This document shows positions 23,311-31,531 of a DNA stretch of 34,612 nt, one piece after another (position 1 is the stretch's first letter; each line of letters opens with the position of its first letter). The notes under the pieces are model-generated. The model saw only the letters and a program-made list of their open reading frames with translations. It had not been told where the DNA came from and ran no database searches. Both the position numbers and the translations under genes were made by a program. The DNA is taken from NCBI GenBank assembly GCA_013360445.1, contig JABWBP010000063.1, forward strand, positions 1-34,612, read 5' to 3'. Source of the DNA: Calditrichaceae bacterium. Its GTDB lineage: Bacteria; Calditrichota; Calditrichia; RBG-13-44-9; J075.

Positions 23311-24192
23311 CTAATTCGCCGGGTGGCAAGGCTGGCAAATCTGCCGGGCGTTCTGCTCGTGGCAGCCCAGGCAGGATTCCAGGTCGTTCAGCGCCTCCAC
23401 GCGGTGGCGGCCGCCGTCGAGGTTGTTGGCCCAGCCCGCCTTGTGGTTGTAGGGCAGCACCTGCCTGGCGGAATGGCAATCGTAGCAGAACTGGCGCTCG
23501 GTATGGCAAACCGCGCACTCTTTTTCCCGGCTCTGCGCTTCCAGGGCGTGGGTAAACTCGTAATTCAGCGGGTGGGTCAGGCGGTCTAAATTGTCGCCTT
23601 CGTGGCAGTCCTGGCAGAAGCGCTGGGTGTGGCAGGTGGTGCAGCTCATGGAAGCGGAGATCTCTTTTGCGTTTACCCGGGCCAGGTCGCCGTGGTTGTG
23701 CTTGAAATTCGGGGTGTGGCTGAGCGGTTTCAGATTCTCCGAGGGCAGGTGGCAGGAGGCGCATTCGTTAGACACCGCTTTGGTTTCGTGGCAGCTCATA
23801 CACTCCGCCATGGTGGGAAGAATGTAGCCCTGGTATTCTTCCACCGTGAGGAGTTTGGCGTGGCAGGATGCACACTCCAGCCCGGAAGCGATGTGGAGTT
23901 GATGAGAGAATTTCTCGCTGTAGGTTTGAATCCGCGGGAGCAGTTCCGGGTTGCCGACCTCGTCCGCCTCGTGGCAGTCGTTGCAGACCGTTTTGCCGGG
24001 AAAGAGATCATCCTTGCCGGTCTGGCTGGTTTGCGCGCCGGAATGGCAGGCGGCGCACTCCATTTCCTGTTCCTCCACGTGCAGCTTGTGGGAAAATTCT
24101 AACTTGCCTTTCTCGTCGGAATAGAGGCTGGGCATGGCCAGGTATAGCGCCATCAAGGTAACGGGAATGAGGGGAAGTATGTATTTACGCAT
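23311..24192 (-). CDS. 11-haem periplasmic c-type cytochrome
   Basis: 293 residues from the ATG at 24192 (GGGAG at 9 nt); a GTG at 24219 would add nine residues without a proper signal start. The N-terminus MRKYILPLIPVTLMALYLAM is a signal peptide or membrane anchor. Eleven CxxCH motifs are present (for example CAACH, CNDCH, CASCH, CMSCH, CTTCH, CQDCH, CYDCH, CLGCH, CQPCH), with many extra His residues (FSHKLHV, FSHQLHI, HNHGD) able to be distal haem ligands, as in cytochrome c7/c3-like and DmsE/MtrA-type proteins. It lies 48 bp after the beta-barrel gene on the same strand, the arrangement expected for a porin-cytochrome electron conduit. Its first catalytic partner is not identified. Confidence 0.88.
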   Translation of the reverse strand: MRKYILPLIPVTLMALYLAMPSLYSDEKGKLEFSHKLHVEEQEMECAACHSGAQTSQTGKDDLFPGKTVCNDCHEADEVGNPELLPRIQTYSEKFSHQLHIASGLECASCHAKLLTVEEYQGYILPTMAECMSCHETKAVSNECASCHLPSENLKPLSHTPNFKHNHGDLARVNAKEISASMSCTTCHTQRFCQDCHEGDNLDRLTHPLNYEFTHALEAQSREKECAVCHTERQFCYDCHSARQVLPYNHKAGWANNLDGGRHRVEALNDLESCLGCHEQNARQICQPCHPAN

Positions 24193-24240
24193 GTATGGTG
24201 TCTCCCATGTAGTTTTCACCTGCGGAACCTTATTGGGGGT

Positions 24241-25470
24241 TTATTTTCCGAAAAAGTAATTCACGCGCAGCAATCCGCGCAGGTCGTTGTCATAAAGGCT
24301 GTTCGCGCTTTGCTGCAGCTCCCCTTCCAGGGAGAGGAAATTGAGCGGGCGATAGATGACCCCCCCGGAGAAAGCCACCGCGTCTTCCGATATCTCGGTG
24401 GTCTGGCGCTCGAAATTGTAGTAGCTGCCGAAGAGTTTCAGGGTCAGCCAGGGGTAGAGCGGGTAACGGATATCCCCGTACGCCCCGACATTTTCCCCCG
24501 CGTCCCCGGTCTGCAATACCAGCCCGATAAGTCCCCAGGGATTTCCGATGGTGGCGACGTATTGATTGCTCTCGCTGTAGTGAATATCGGTGAAGATGTA
24601 TTGAAATCCTACCTGGTAGCGGTTCAACTGGTAAGTAACCGCGCCGCGGGCCTGGTTGTAAGCTTTGATGGAAAACACCCGGAAGAAGGAGTCTTCGTAG
24701 ATGCGGGGGCGCTGGCTGTTGAATTCCCCGGAGAAGGACCATTGCCGCCAGTAATAAGCCAGGCGGTAGCGCATTCCCTGGAACTCCTCGCTCTTCAAAT
24801 TGTGGTCGTAGTAAGCCTGGTAATAGAAATTTTGCAGCGCCACGCCGGTAAAAGAGGCGCCTAACAATTGCCAGACCGTCTCTTCATTGCGGTTGATTTG
24901 ATAGTAGCTGAGGGTAGCCTTGTTCTGCGCCGGCAGTTGGTAGGCGAGATAACCGCCCAGGACGTTGCCCTCATCCCACTTGAGGAGGTTGAAATCCCGG
25001 GTGGGAGTGGCCTGCAGCCCCCCGAAGAATTTCAGGGTCAACTTGTCGGTGGGTTTTCCGGAAACCATCAGCCCGTCCAGGGTTCCGTTGATGACTCCCT
25101 GGTACACGAACTGCCGCCCGACCCGGAAGCTCAACCGTTTTTGGGCGGTGGTCCAGTTGAGGTACATATTGTAGAGCCGGTCGTCCCAGCTATATACGTC
25201 TTCGCCGGCCTGATAGACCTGGTCGCCGGAAAGCCGCATCTCTCCCTGGCGGGCAAAGCGCATGTAGGTAGTGAGGTAGAGATCCGGGTTGCTGGCCGGC
25301 GCAATCTTGAACTGGATACCCTGGTAAAAATCATACAGCTTTTGTTCTGCCGGATTCTCCCAGGCATACATGGAGGTGTGCAATGATCCCGAATAGCGTA
25401 CCTGGGCAGTTAAGGGCAGGGTGGAGAACCATAAGGTGATGAGGGCTATATACCGTAGAAAGTGTCTCAT
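24241..25470 (-). CDS. Outer-membrane beta-barrel (porin-like) protein
   Basis: 409 residues from the ATG at 25470, with GAGG 6 nt upstream; a TTG at 25503 is possible but starts in a Lys-rich run. A signal peptide is visible (MRHFLRYIALITLW to LTAQ). The rest is rich in alternating aromatic and polar residues typical of transmembrane beta strands (for example LYLTTYMRF, LSFRVGRQFVYQG, ATLSYYQINR, YQVGFQYIFTDIHY) and ends in a strand terminating in Phe-Gly-Lys. No known porin family is recognised by name. It is the first gene of the minus-strand cytochrome cluster; an MtrB/PioB-like insulating barrel for the 11-haem protein is the simplest reading, though it has no sequence signature that proves it. 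Confidence 0.75.
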   Translation of the reverse strand: MRHFLRYIALITLWFSTLPLTAQVRYSGSLHTSMYAWENPAEQKLYDFYQGIQFKIAPASNPDLYLTTYMRFARQGEMRLSGDQVYQAGEDVYSWDDRLYNMYLNWTTAQKRLSFRVGRQFVYQGVINGTLDGLMVSGKPTDKLTLKFFGGLQATPTRDFNLLKWDEGNVLGGYLAYQLPAQNKATLSYYQINRNEETVWQLLGASFTGVALQNFYYQAYYDHNLKSEEFQGMRYRLAYYWRQWSFSGEFNSQRPRIYEDSFFRVFSIKAYNQARGAVTYQLNRYQVGFQYIFTDIHYSESNQYVATIGNPWGLIGLVLQTGDAGENVGAYGDIRYPLYPWLTLKLFGSYYNFERQTTEISEDAVAFSGGVIYRPLNFLSLEGELQQSANSLYDNDLRGLLRVNYFFGK

Positions 25471-25659
25471 AAGCCGCCTCTTCTTTTTTTTGAAATTACT
25501 CAACTATAGTTATATATGAAATACCACGCGCAAAAATTACTGGCTTTTTGTATCAATCAGTCAATAAACAGATATTATGCCAAAAAAAAGGCTATCTGTA
25601 GGTTGATGATTTTGATAAACTTATAGAATATTTACCCGGGAGGCTGAAATCCTGTGATC

Positions 25660-25765
25660 GGGACATCGGTGTCGCATTTATTGCCAGGCAAACTCTAAAC
25701 CGGTTGATTTTTAGAGAGTTAGCCAACTGGGGCATGGGTGTATCATTTGCGACATGGATGTCTCA
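25660..25765. promoter_or_regulatory. Pair of inverted GACAT-N2-RTGTC palindromes
   Basis: GACATCGGTGTC (25662-25673) and GACATGGATGTC (25751-25762) are each palindromic, and they sit as inverted copies of a longer block (GGGACATC...TGTCGCA and its complement) about 90 bp apart, 190-290 bp upstream of the barrel gene start. They could be operators for a dimeric regulator of the cytochrome cluster, or the terminal repeats of a decayed mobile element. The sequence does not decide between these. Confidence 0.4.
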
Positions 25766-25796
25766 AAAAAGGGGATGAGTCTTCATTCACCATTCC

Positions 25797-25919
25797 GAAT
25801 TCACTATTCTGAATTCACTATTCTGAATTCACTATTCTGAATTCACCATTGTCATCGCCGCGTGAATGGTGAATAGTGAATGGTGAATAGTGAATGGTGA
25901 ATAGTGAATGGTGAATGGA
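25797..25919. repeat. Palindrome with arms of 14-bp tandem units
   Basis: The left arm contains three perfect 14-bp units GAATTCACTATTCT (25797-25838) plus a partial fourth. The right arm has three perfect units GAATGGTGAATAGT (25864-25905) plus a partial fourth. The units of the two arms are approximate reverse complements, so the whole region can fold into one long hairpin around the GTCATCGCCGCG centre (25851-25862). It lies just downstream of the 195-residue gene (minus strand stop at 25973). Confidence 0.85.
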
Positions 25920-25972
25920 GAATTGAGAATAGGGAATTTTTCGGCAATGAGGGATGGTTGGAATAACGGAGG

Positions 25973-26560
25973 TTAGCGAGGAGAGGGAGCGCCTTTGGAA
26001 GCCGCGTCTTTGTTCAGCTCCCACCACCATTTTACCCGGTAGTAAATGGAATCCAACTGCGCCACGCTGATCTCGAACTCCCGGGCGACTTTCTTTTTGG
26101 TGGGATTATTGCGGTCTTCAAAGGCCAGCGGTTCGATGCCGTCGGCAAACATGCTGTCCATCAGCGCCTCGTAGATCATCCGGTCGATCAATCGCGGGGT
26201 GAAGTTGCGGATAGTGGTATCCGGTTTCCACTCTCGCAAATCCCATTCAAAACCTTTTCCGGGAACATACACCCCTCCCGTTTTGGAGCGATCTCCCACC
26301 CGGTCATGGTCTTTGAATACATACACGGTGGTTTGTTTGGAAACTTCCGCGCCCCCTAAAATCCGCACCGCCAGGTAAATTTGTTCCATCACCTCGCGGG
26401 TGGTCAGGTAAGGCGGAACTTTGATCTTGACGGTGTTCCGCTCCGAGGAATAATTGGTTTGCAGGAGATTATATTTGATATTCAGGGTATCCCACCCGCT
26501 TTCCTGGGCATACCCGGCGGCAAAAAGGAGCAGGGAAAACAAGCAAACCCTTTTAATCAT
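25973..26560 (-). CDS. Secreted protein of unknown function
   Basis: 195 residues. MIKRVCLFSLLLFAAGYAQES is a signal peptide, probably cut after Ala18, so the protein is periplasmic or exported. No domain is recognised. Visible features are a repeated charged/hydrophobic pattern, an IKVPPYLTTREVMEQIYLAVRILGG segment that could pack like a small alpha/beta unit, and a helical C-terminal part (REFEISVAQLDSIYYRVKWWWEL). ATG at 26560 has GAGGGA upstream. It is divergent from the nucleotidyltransferase gene, with 119 bp between the starts. It has no obvious partner, although it precedes the cytochrome cluster on the same strand. Confidence 0.7.
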   Translation of the reverse strand: MIKRVCLFSLLLFAAGYAQESGWDTLNIKYNLLQTNYSSERNTVKIKVPPYLTTREVMEQIYLAVRILGGAEVSKQTTVYVFKDHDRVGDRSKTGGVYVPGKGFEWDLREWKPDTTIRNFTPRLIDRMIYEALMDSMFADGIEPLAFEDRNNPTKKKVAREFEISVAQLDSIYYRVKWWWELNKDAASKGAPSPR

Positions 26561-26679
26561 CGTTCCCTCTAACTAAATTTCGTTTCCCGCACTATTTTCT
26601 GAGGGATAATAACAATTTTACCCGGCGAAAGAAAGCGATTTGTGGCCGGCAAACCGGAAAAAATGAACTTGGAATCGTC

Positions 26680-27459
26680 ATGGCAACTTCTCACAATCCC
26701 CCCAGCCTGCGCACCGCCATGATCCTGGCGGCGGGATACGGAACCCGCATGGCGGACCTGACCCGGGAGCTTCCCAAACCCCTGCTCCCGCTGAACGGGA
26801 TGCCCATCATCGAAGTGGTGATCCGCAAGCTGGCCCGCCAGGGCATCGAGCGGGCGGTGGTGAATCTGCACTATCTGCCCGAAAAGATGCGGGAATTCCT
26901 GGGCGACGGCTCGCGTTTCGGCCTGGAAGTTATTTACAGCGAGGAGCCGGCGTTGTTAGGCTCCGGCGGGGGAATCGCCAACGCGGAGAAGTATTTCAAC
27001 GGGGAAACCATCCTGGCGGCCAACGCGGACGTGCTCTGCGACCTCGCTATCGGGGAGTTCTACGATTTTCATTGCCGCTCCGGGGCATTAGCGACGATGG
27101 CGGTGCAGCCTTCTTCCAATCATCGCGACTACAGCCTGGCGCTTTTTGACGCCGCAAACTCCCTGAAAAACTTTTTGGGGAAGAACGAGGAAATCCCCCG
27201 CGACGTTCACGCGGGCATATTTACCGGCTACCAGATTCTCACCCCCGGCGCGCGGGCCTATTTGAAGCCGGAAAACCAGTCGATCATCACCGAATTGTAC
27301 CGCAAGGCGTTGGGCGGGGGGGAGCGGATCGCCGTTTTCCCGTTCACAGGGCGCTGGATAGACGTGGGCGAGCGGGAGTTCTATTTAGCCCTGCTGCAAA
27401 AAATCCGCGCCGGGGAGGTGGATTTGGCGGATTTTATAGGTCCGGGCGAATTTCGATAG
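26680..27459 (+). CDS. Sugar-1-phosphate nucleotidyltransferase family protein
   Basis: 259 residues of the NTP_transferase fold. The nucleotide-binding signature LAAGYGTRM is at 16-24, followed by ELPKPLLPLNGMPIIE, which contains the phosphate- and sugar-phosphate-contacting Lys. The metal site segment ANADVLCDL (about 112-120) and the GRWIDVGERE motif near the end are typical of GlmU/RfbA-like and MurNAc-1-phosphate uridylyltransferase (MurU-like) enzymes. These make NDP-sugars for cell-wall or surface polysaccharides or for wall recycling. Exact sugar and nucleotide are not decidable. It stands alone, divergent from the secreted gene before it, with an adaptor gene 109 bp after it. Confidence 0.88.
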   Translation: MATSHNPPSLRTAMILAAGYGTRMADLTRELPKPLLPLNGMPIIEVVIRKLARQGIERAVVNLHYLPEKMREFLGDGSRFGLEVIYSEEPALLGSGGGIANAEKYFNGETILAANADVLCDLAIGEFYDFHCRSGALATMAVQPSSNHRDYSLALFDAANSLKNFLGKNEEIPRDVHAGIFTGYQILTPGARAYLKPENQSIITELYRKALGGGERIAVFPFTGRWIDVGEREFYLALLQKIRAGEVDLADFIGPGEFR

Positions 27460-27567
27460 ATCCATTGCAACAAAGCGGCGGCATGACGGTCTGTTAAAAT
27501 TGGTAACTTGAACCGGCCTGCTGCGTATGCACGGCTGGTCAATGTAAACGAAAATATCGAAGGAACC

Positions 27568-28659
27568 ATGAAAAAGAAATTACTGATTATCGGAACCATC
27601 CTGGCGGTTATTGCCGGGGCAGCGTTTGTGATGACCCGGAACGGGAATGGCAAAAAAGAGGATTATAAAACCGTGGCGGTGAGCCGCGGGGAGATCATCG
27701 AGAAGGCGTTGGCAATCGGCGAAATTACCCCCCGGGACGAAATTCAGGTGAAATCCAAGATTGCCGGGATCGTGAAAAACATCTACGCGGAGGTGGGCGA
27801 TAAAATCCTGGTCGGCCAGCCGTTAGTGGAGATCACCCCCGATCCCACTCCGCTGGAAATTACCGAAGCCCGCCGCAATGCGGAAATCTCCCGGGTTGCT
27901 TTTGAGCAGGCTGAGAACGAATACCTGCGCCAGAAGCAGCTACTGGAGGCAAATTTGATTTCCCGTCAGGAATTCGAGCAGCAGAAAATGGCTTACGAAG
28001 AGGCGCAATTGCGCAAAAATCTGAACGATGAGCGATTGGCGCTGATCGAAAAGGGGCGCACCCAATTAGGGGGGAACAAGGTGGAATCGGTTATTCGCGC
28101 GCCCATTTCCGGCACGGTGCTGGAAAAATTCGTAAACGCCGGCGACCCGGTGGTGCCGCTCACCACCTTCCAGGCCGGCACCCCTATTTTTACCCTGGCG
28201 GATATGAGCCGCCTGATTTTCCGCGGCACCATCGACGAGATCGACGTGGGAAAAGTGAAGTTGGGAATGCAGGTCGATCTCAAGATCGGCGCCCTGCCGA
28301 ATGTATCCGTAAAGGGCCAGGTGTCGCGCATCTCTCCCAAGGCGAAAAAAGAGGAGAACTCCACCCTGTTCGACATCGAGATCGATATTGTGAACGCGGA
28401 TTCGGTGCAGCTCCGGGCGGGATATTCCGCCAACGCGGATATTATCATCCGCAAAGCAGAGAACGTGCTCTACATACCGGAGCGCCTGGTTTCCTTTGAA
28501 AAGGACAGCACCTTTGTGGAAGTGACCGATACCGTCGCCAAAACCGTCTCCCGGCAGCCCATCCAGATCGGGCTGAGCGATGGCGTGAACGTGGAAGTGA
28601 CGGAGGGTCTGGCGGAAAACAACCTGGTGGTGGAAAGGCCGCCGAAGGAGATTAAATAG
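27568..28659 (+). CDS. HlyD/MacA-like periplasmic adaptor of an ABC exporter
   Basis: 363 residues from the ATG at 27568 (AAGGA just before). A single N-terminal membrane segment (LLIIGTILAVIAGAAFVM) anchors it. A lipoyl half-motif region follows (KSKIAGIVKNIYAEVGDKI), then a long coiled-coil hairpin (about 90-165, rich in Glu, Ala, Gln and Arg, including RQKQLLEANLISRQEFEQQK), the second lipoyl half (IRAPISGTVLEKFVNAGDPV) and beta-barrel and membrane-proximal parts. This is the MacA/RND-adaptor architecture that bridges an inner-membrane permease to an outer-membrane channel. The permeases and ATPase that would partner it follow directly. No TolC-like gene is in the window. The stop abuts a long palindrome (28660-28778) that separates it from the first permease. 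Confidence 0.92.
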   Translation: MKKKLLIIGTILAVIAGAAFVMTRNGNGKKEDYKTVAVSRGEIIEKALAIGEITPRDEIQVKSKIAGIVKNIYAEVGDKILVGQPLVEITPDPTPLEITEARRNAEISRVAFEQAENEYLRQKQLLEANLISRQEFEQQKMAYEEAQLRKNLNDERLALIEKGRTQLGGNKVESVIRAPISGTVLEKFVNAGDPVVPLTTFQAGTPIFTLADMSRLIFRGTIDEIDVGKVKLGMQVDLKIGALPNVSVKGQVSRISPKAKKEENSTLFDIEIDIVNADSVQLRAGYSANADIIIRKAENVLYIPERLVSFEKDSTFVEVTDTVAKTVSRQPIQIGLSDGVNVEVTEGLAENNLVVERPPKEIK

Positions 28660-28778
28660 TAATGCGTAAAACGTAATGCGTAATGCGTAACACGTAATTT
28701 TTCACGAAATACGGAATACGTAATACGCAACCTCGCAACCATTACGCATTACGAGTTACGTTTTACGTATCACGCATC
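28660..28778. repeat. Imperfect palindrome of GCGTAATGC-type words between adaptor and permease
   Basis: The left arm (28660-28699) consists of variants of AATGCGTAAAACGTAATGCG; the right arm (about 28740-28778) is its imperfect reverse complement (ATTACGCATTACGAGTTACG). An inner pair, ACGGAATACGTAATACG, lies between. The element starts one base after the adaptor stop and ends 14 bases before the first permease start. It is a close relative of 10367-10476 and 34403-34518. Confidence 0.8.
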
Positions 28779-28792
28779 ATTCGGAAGAAACC

Positions 28793-30019
28793 ATGTTTTT
28801 CAAAAACCTGCTTCAGCTTTTCCGCGACGTTCGCAACCAGAAGTTGCGCACTTTTTTGACCCTGTTCGGGATCATCTGGGGATCGGTGGCGATCATTCTT
28901 TTGCTCACCGTGGGCGACGGGCTGTACAGCGTTTCCAAAAAAGCGGCGCACGGAATGGGGGAGAGCATCTGCATCATGTGGCCGGGGCGCACCAGCGTCG
29001 CCTACGAGGGGTTTCCCCGCGGGCGTTACATACGCTTCCGGGAAACCGATGCGGAAATCCTGCGCAGCCAGGTTTCCGAAATCGAGTTGATCAGCCCGGA
29101 ATACTCCCGCGGCGTGCAGGTGCGGGTGGGAAAAGAGTATTATTCCGCGGATTTGAGCGCGGTGTACCCGGAATTCCAGCAAATGCGCAATGTCATTCCC
29201 GAGGCCGGGGGGCGTTTCATTAATCTCCTGGACTTAAAATACCGCCGCCGGGTGGTATTCATCGGCGATGAGGTAGAAAAAGACCTCTTCGGCGCCGGGA
29301 AGGGGCTGGGGCAGAATATTTTCATTAATTCCATCCCCTTTAAAGTGATCGGGGTGCTCAAGAAGAAGATTCAAAGCTCCAATTACAACGGCCCCGACGG
29401 CGGCCGCATTATCATTCCCGCGTCCACTTACCAGGGCATCTTCGGCGACCGCTATATTTCCAACATGGTGTACCGCGCTTTCGACGTGAAGCTCACTAAA
29501 CAGATGATCGACCGGGTGTACGCGGTGCTGGCAAAAGTGCACCGTTTCGATCCCGCGGACCGGGAAGCGCTGGCGATCTGGGATTCCACGGGCATGGATC
29601 AATTCTTCGATACTTTTTTTGGCGGTTTCAGCGTTTTCCTGGGAATCGTGGGCTGCATGACCCTGATCGTGGGGGGCATCGGGGTTTCCAACATCATGAA
29701 CGTGGTGGTGGAGGAGCGCACCCGGGAGATCGGGATCAAAAAGGCCCTGGGAGCCAAAAACCGCCTCATTTTGGGGCAATACATCATCGAAACGCTGCTG
29801 GTGACCGGCTTCGGCGGGTTCTTAGGGTTTGTCATCTCCTTCGGCATCGTCAGCCTGGTAAATTTGCTGAATTTGCAGGATTACATCGGGGTGCTGCGGA
29901 TATCCCCGCTGGTTGCCTTCGTTACCATTGTGATTTTGAGCCTGATCGGATTTATCGCCGGCTGGTTCCCGGCCCGCCGGGCCGCCAATTTGGACCCGGT
30001 GATGGCGATCCGGGGGTAA
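28793..30019 (+). CDS. MacB-type ABC transporter permease (first of a paralogous pair)
   Basis: 408 residues. An N-terminal transmembrane helix (LRTFLTLFGIIWGSVAIILLL, about residues 18-38) is followed by a large periplasmic MacB_PCD domain (roughly 45-270) and three C-terminal helices of the FtsX type (about 283-400). The cytoplasmic coupling segment EERTREIGIKKALGAKNR contacts the ATPase. The C-terminus ends GWFPARRAANLDPVMAIRG, the usual family end. It is a mechanotransmission permease, partnered by the adaptor upstream and the ATPase at 31532. The clear similarity to the next gene (FPRGRYIRF here versus LPRGREIRF there) shows gene duplication. Confidence 0.92.
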   Translation: MFFKNLLQLFRDVRNQKLRTFLTLFGIIWGSVAIILLLTVGDGLYSVSKKAAHGMGESICIMWPGRTSVAYEGFPRGRYIRFRETDAEILRSQVSEIELISPEYSRGVQVRVGKEYYSADLSAVYPEFQQMRNVIPEAGGRFINLLDLKYRRRVVFIGDEVEKDLFGAGKGLGQNIFINSIPFKVIGVLKKKIQSSNYNGPDGGRIIIPASTYQGIFGDRYISNMVYRAFDVKLTKQMIDRVYAVLAKVHRFDPADREALAIWDSTGMDQFFDTFFGGFSVFLGIVGCMTLIVGGIGVSNIMNVVVEERTREIGIKKALGAKNRLILGQYIIETLLVTGFGGFLGFVISFGIVSLVNLLNLQDYIGVLRISPLVAFVTIVILSLIGFIAGWFPARRAANLDPVMAIRG

Positions 30020-30129
30020 GGGAGCCAGAAAAAAATAATGTACCCAACTGAGCGCACAGAGTTATTGAAACACATTAGCGTTCAGTGGTACAATAAAAAG
30101 GGCGAAAGCCCTAAAGAAAGGAACACTCT

Positions 30130-31377
30130 TTGAAAGGCTGGCATTTGTTTCGCCTGTTTACCCGGGAGATGAAAAAGCAGCGGAAGCGCATCTGGTTGAC
30201 CGTTACCGCCATCGCCTGGGGCACGCTGTCGATCATTTTGCTGCTCTCCTTCGGAGAAGGGCTGCGTCGCCAATTGGCGATTGCCAATAAAGGATTAGGA
30301 GTGAACATCGTCATTCTGTACGGCGGGCAGACCGGCAAAGTGTACCAGGGATTGCCCCGGGGAAGAGAAATTCGCTTTTCTGAGGAGGACGTGAATCTCC
30401 TGAAAGAGAAAATACCGTTCATCAGCGGCATCAGCGGGGAGTACGACCTGTGGGGCGTTTCCATGACCTATCAGAAAAAGACCCTCACCGAGCGGATTAC
30501 CGGGGTGCTTCCCCCTTTCGAATACATGCGCACCCATTTTCCCCAGCCGGGAGGGCGTTTCATTAATGAACTGGACATCGAACTGCGCCGCCGGGTGATC
30601 TTCCTGGGGAACGATCTGAAGGAGCGCCTCTTCGGGGATGAGGACGCCATCGGCAAGGTAGTCATGGTCAATAATATCCCCTTCACGGTGGTAGGGGTGA
30701 TGCAGAAAAAATTGCAGATGAGCATGTACGGCGGCCCCGACGCCGGCAAAGGCTCCATCCCGGCATCCACCTTCAAAACGTTGTACGGGCGCAAATATCT
30801 CAACCGCATCGTGTACCAGGTGCAGGAAACCGGGCTGGCCCCTTTCGTGGAACAGCAGGTGTACCAAGTTCTGGGCAGAAAATACCGCTTCGATTCCGAG
30901 GATGAAAAGGCGTTAGGAATCTGGGACACCATCGAAATGACCCAGGTAATGGGCAAAATGCTGATCGGCATCCAGATCTTCCTGGGAGTGATCGGGGCGC
31001 TCACCCTGCTGATCGCCAGCGTGGGGGTGGCCAACATTATGTATGTATCGGTGCGGGAGCGCACCCGGGAGATCGGGGTGAAGCGCGCCCTGGGCGCCAA
31101 ACGCTCCCACGTCAAACAGCAATTTATTTTAGAAGCGTTGTTTATCGCCATTTCCGGGGGGCTGATCGGCGGGTTTATCGCCCTGCTGATCATTCAGGCG
31201 CTGCAGGGGATTCCGGTAGGGGAGGGACCGCTGCAATTCCTGGGCAAACCGACCTTCTCGTTTCCCATCGCTCTTTCCACGGCGCTGATATTGGGAGTGG
31301 TGGGCCTGCTGGCGGGATATTTCCCGGCGCGCCGGGCTGCCAGCCTCGATCCCGTGGAATCGCTGCGATATGAATAG
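30130..31377 (+). CDS. MacB-type ABC transporter permease (second of a paralogous pair)
   Basis: 415 residues from a TTG at 30130, preceded by AAGGA at 8-nt spacing; an ATG 13 codons in is less well placed. Same architecture as the gene before it: N-terminal helix (IWLTVTAIAWGTLSIILLL), periplasmic MacB_PCD domain, then three C-terminal FtsX helices with the coupling motif RERTREIGVKRALGAKRS and the end FPARRAASLDPVESLRYE. The two paralogues could make a heterodimeric permease, which would explain why a single ATPase gene follows. The ATPase begins 154 bp downstream after a spacer with CACGGATT-type repeats. Confidence 0.92.
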   Translation: MKGWHLFRLFTREMKKQRKRIWLTVTAIAWGTLSIILLLSFGEGLRRQLAIANKGLGVNIVILYGGQTGKVYQGLPRGREIRFSEEDVNLLKEKIPFISGISGEYDLWGVSMTYQKKTLTERITGVLPPFEYMRTHFPQPGGRFINELDIELRRRVIFLGNDLKERLFGDEDAIGKVVMVNNIPFTVVGVMQKKLQMSMYGGPDAGKGSIPASTFKTLYGRKYLNRIVYQVQETGLAPFVEQQVYQVLGRKYRFDSEDEKALGIWDTIEMTQVMGKMLIGIQIFLGVIGALTLLIASVGVANIMYVSVRERTREIGVKRALGAKRSHVKQQFILEALFIAISGGLIGGFIALLIIQALQGIPVGEGPLQFLGKPTFSFPIALSTALILGVVGLLAGYFPARRAASLDPVESLRYE

Positions 31378-31410
31378 TTCGAGGTGAGAAACTCGGTTCA
31401 GTACCTCTAA

Positions 31411-31504
31411 AATCGTGACAATAGCACACGGATTAGACTGATGACACTGATCAACACGGATTTTTGTTAAGTTGTATCGGTCTATTCGCGAAAATCCGTT
31501 CGAT
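31411..31504. repeat. Weak inverted/direct repeats in the permease-ATPase spacer
   Basis: The word ACACGGATT occurs twice (about 31427 and 31456) and AAAATCCGTT (about 31493) is its complement. ACTGATGACACTGATC is a further internal duplication. This resembles the CGCGGAT-type spacer palindrome at 7129-7217, but is less regular. Confidence 0.4.
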
Positions 31505-31531
31505 GCCAACAGAGTACGGAGCAATTGATTT

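Larger units (their letters stand above)
25504..25972. other. Gene-free spacer upstream of the barrel-cytochrome cluster
   Basis: No gene is supported here. The stretch holds two operator-like palindromes (25662-25673 and 25751-25762) and a long palindrome with 14-bp periodicity (25797-25919). The remainder is AT-rich, including the A/T-dense segment 25500-25560 next to the barrel gene, where its promoter is expected. Confidence 0.6.

Noticed and set aside
23237-23764. An N-terminal extension of the propeller lipoprotein gene by 176 codons.
   Set aside because: It is the other minus-strand frame of the 11-haem cytochrome gene; Arg/Pro-rich translation is typical of a shadow, and a lipoprotein signal begins at 23236.
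25797-25919. CRISPR-like array, because of the regular 14-bp units.
   Set aside because: The units are directly adjacent with no spacers, too short for CRISPR repeats, and no cas gene lies nearby.
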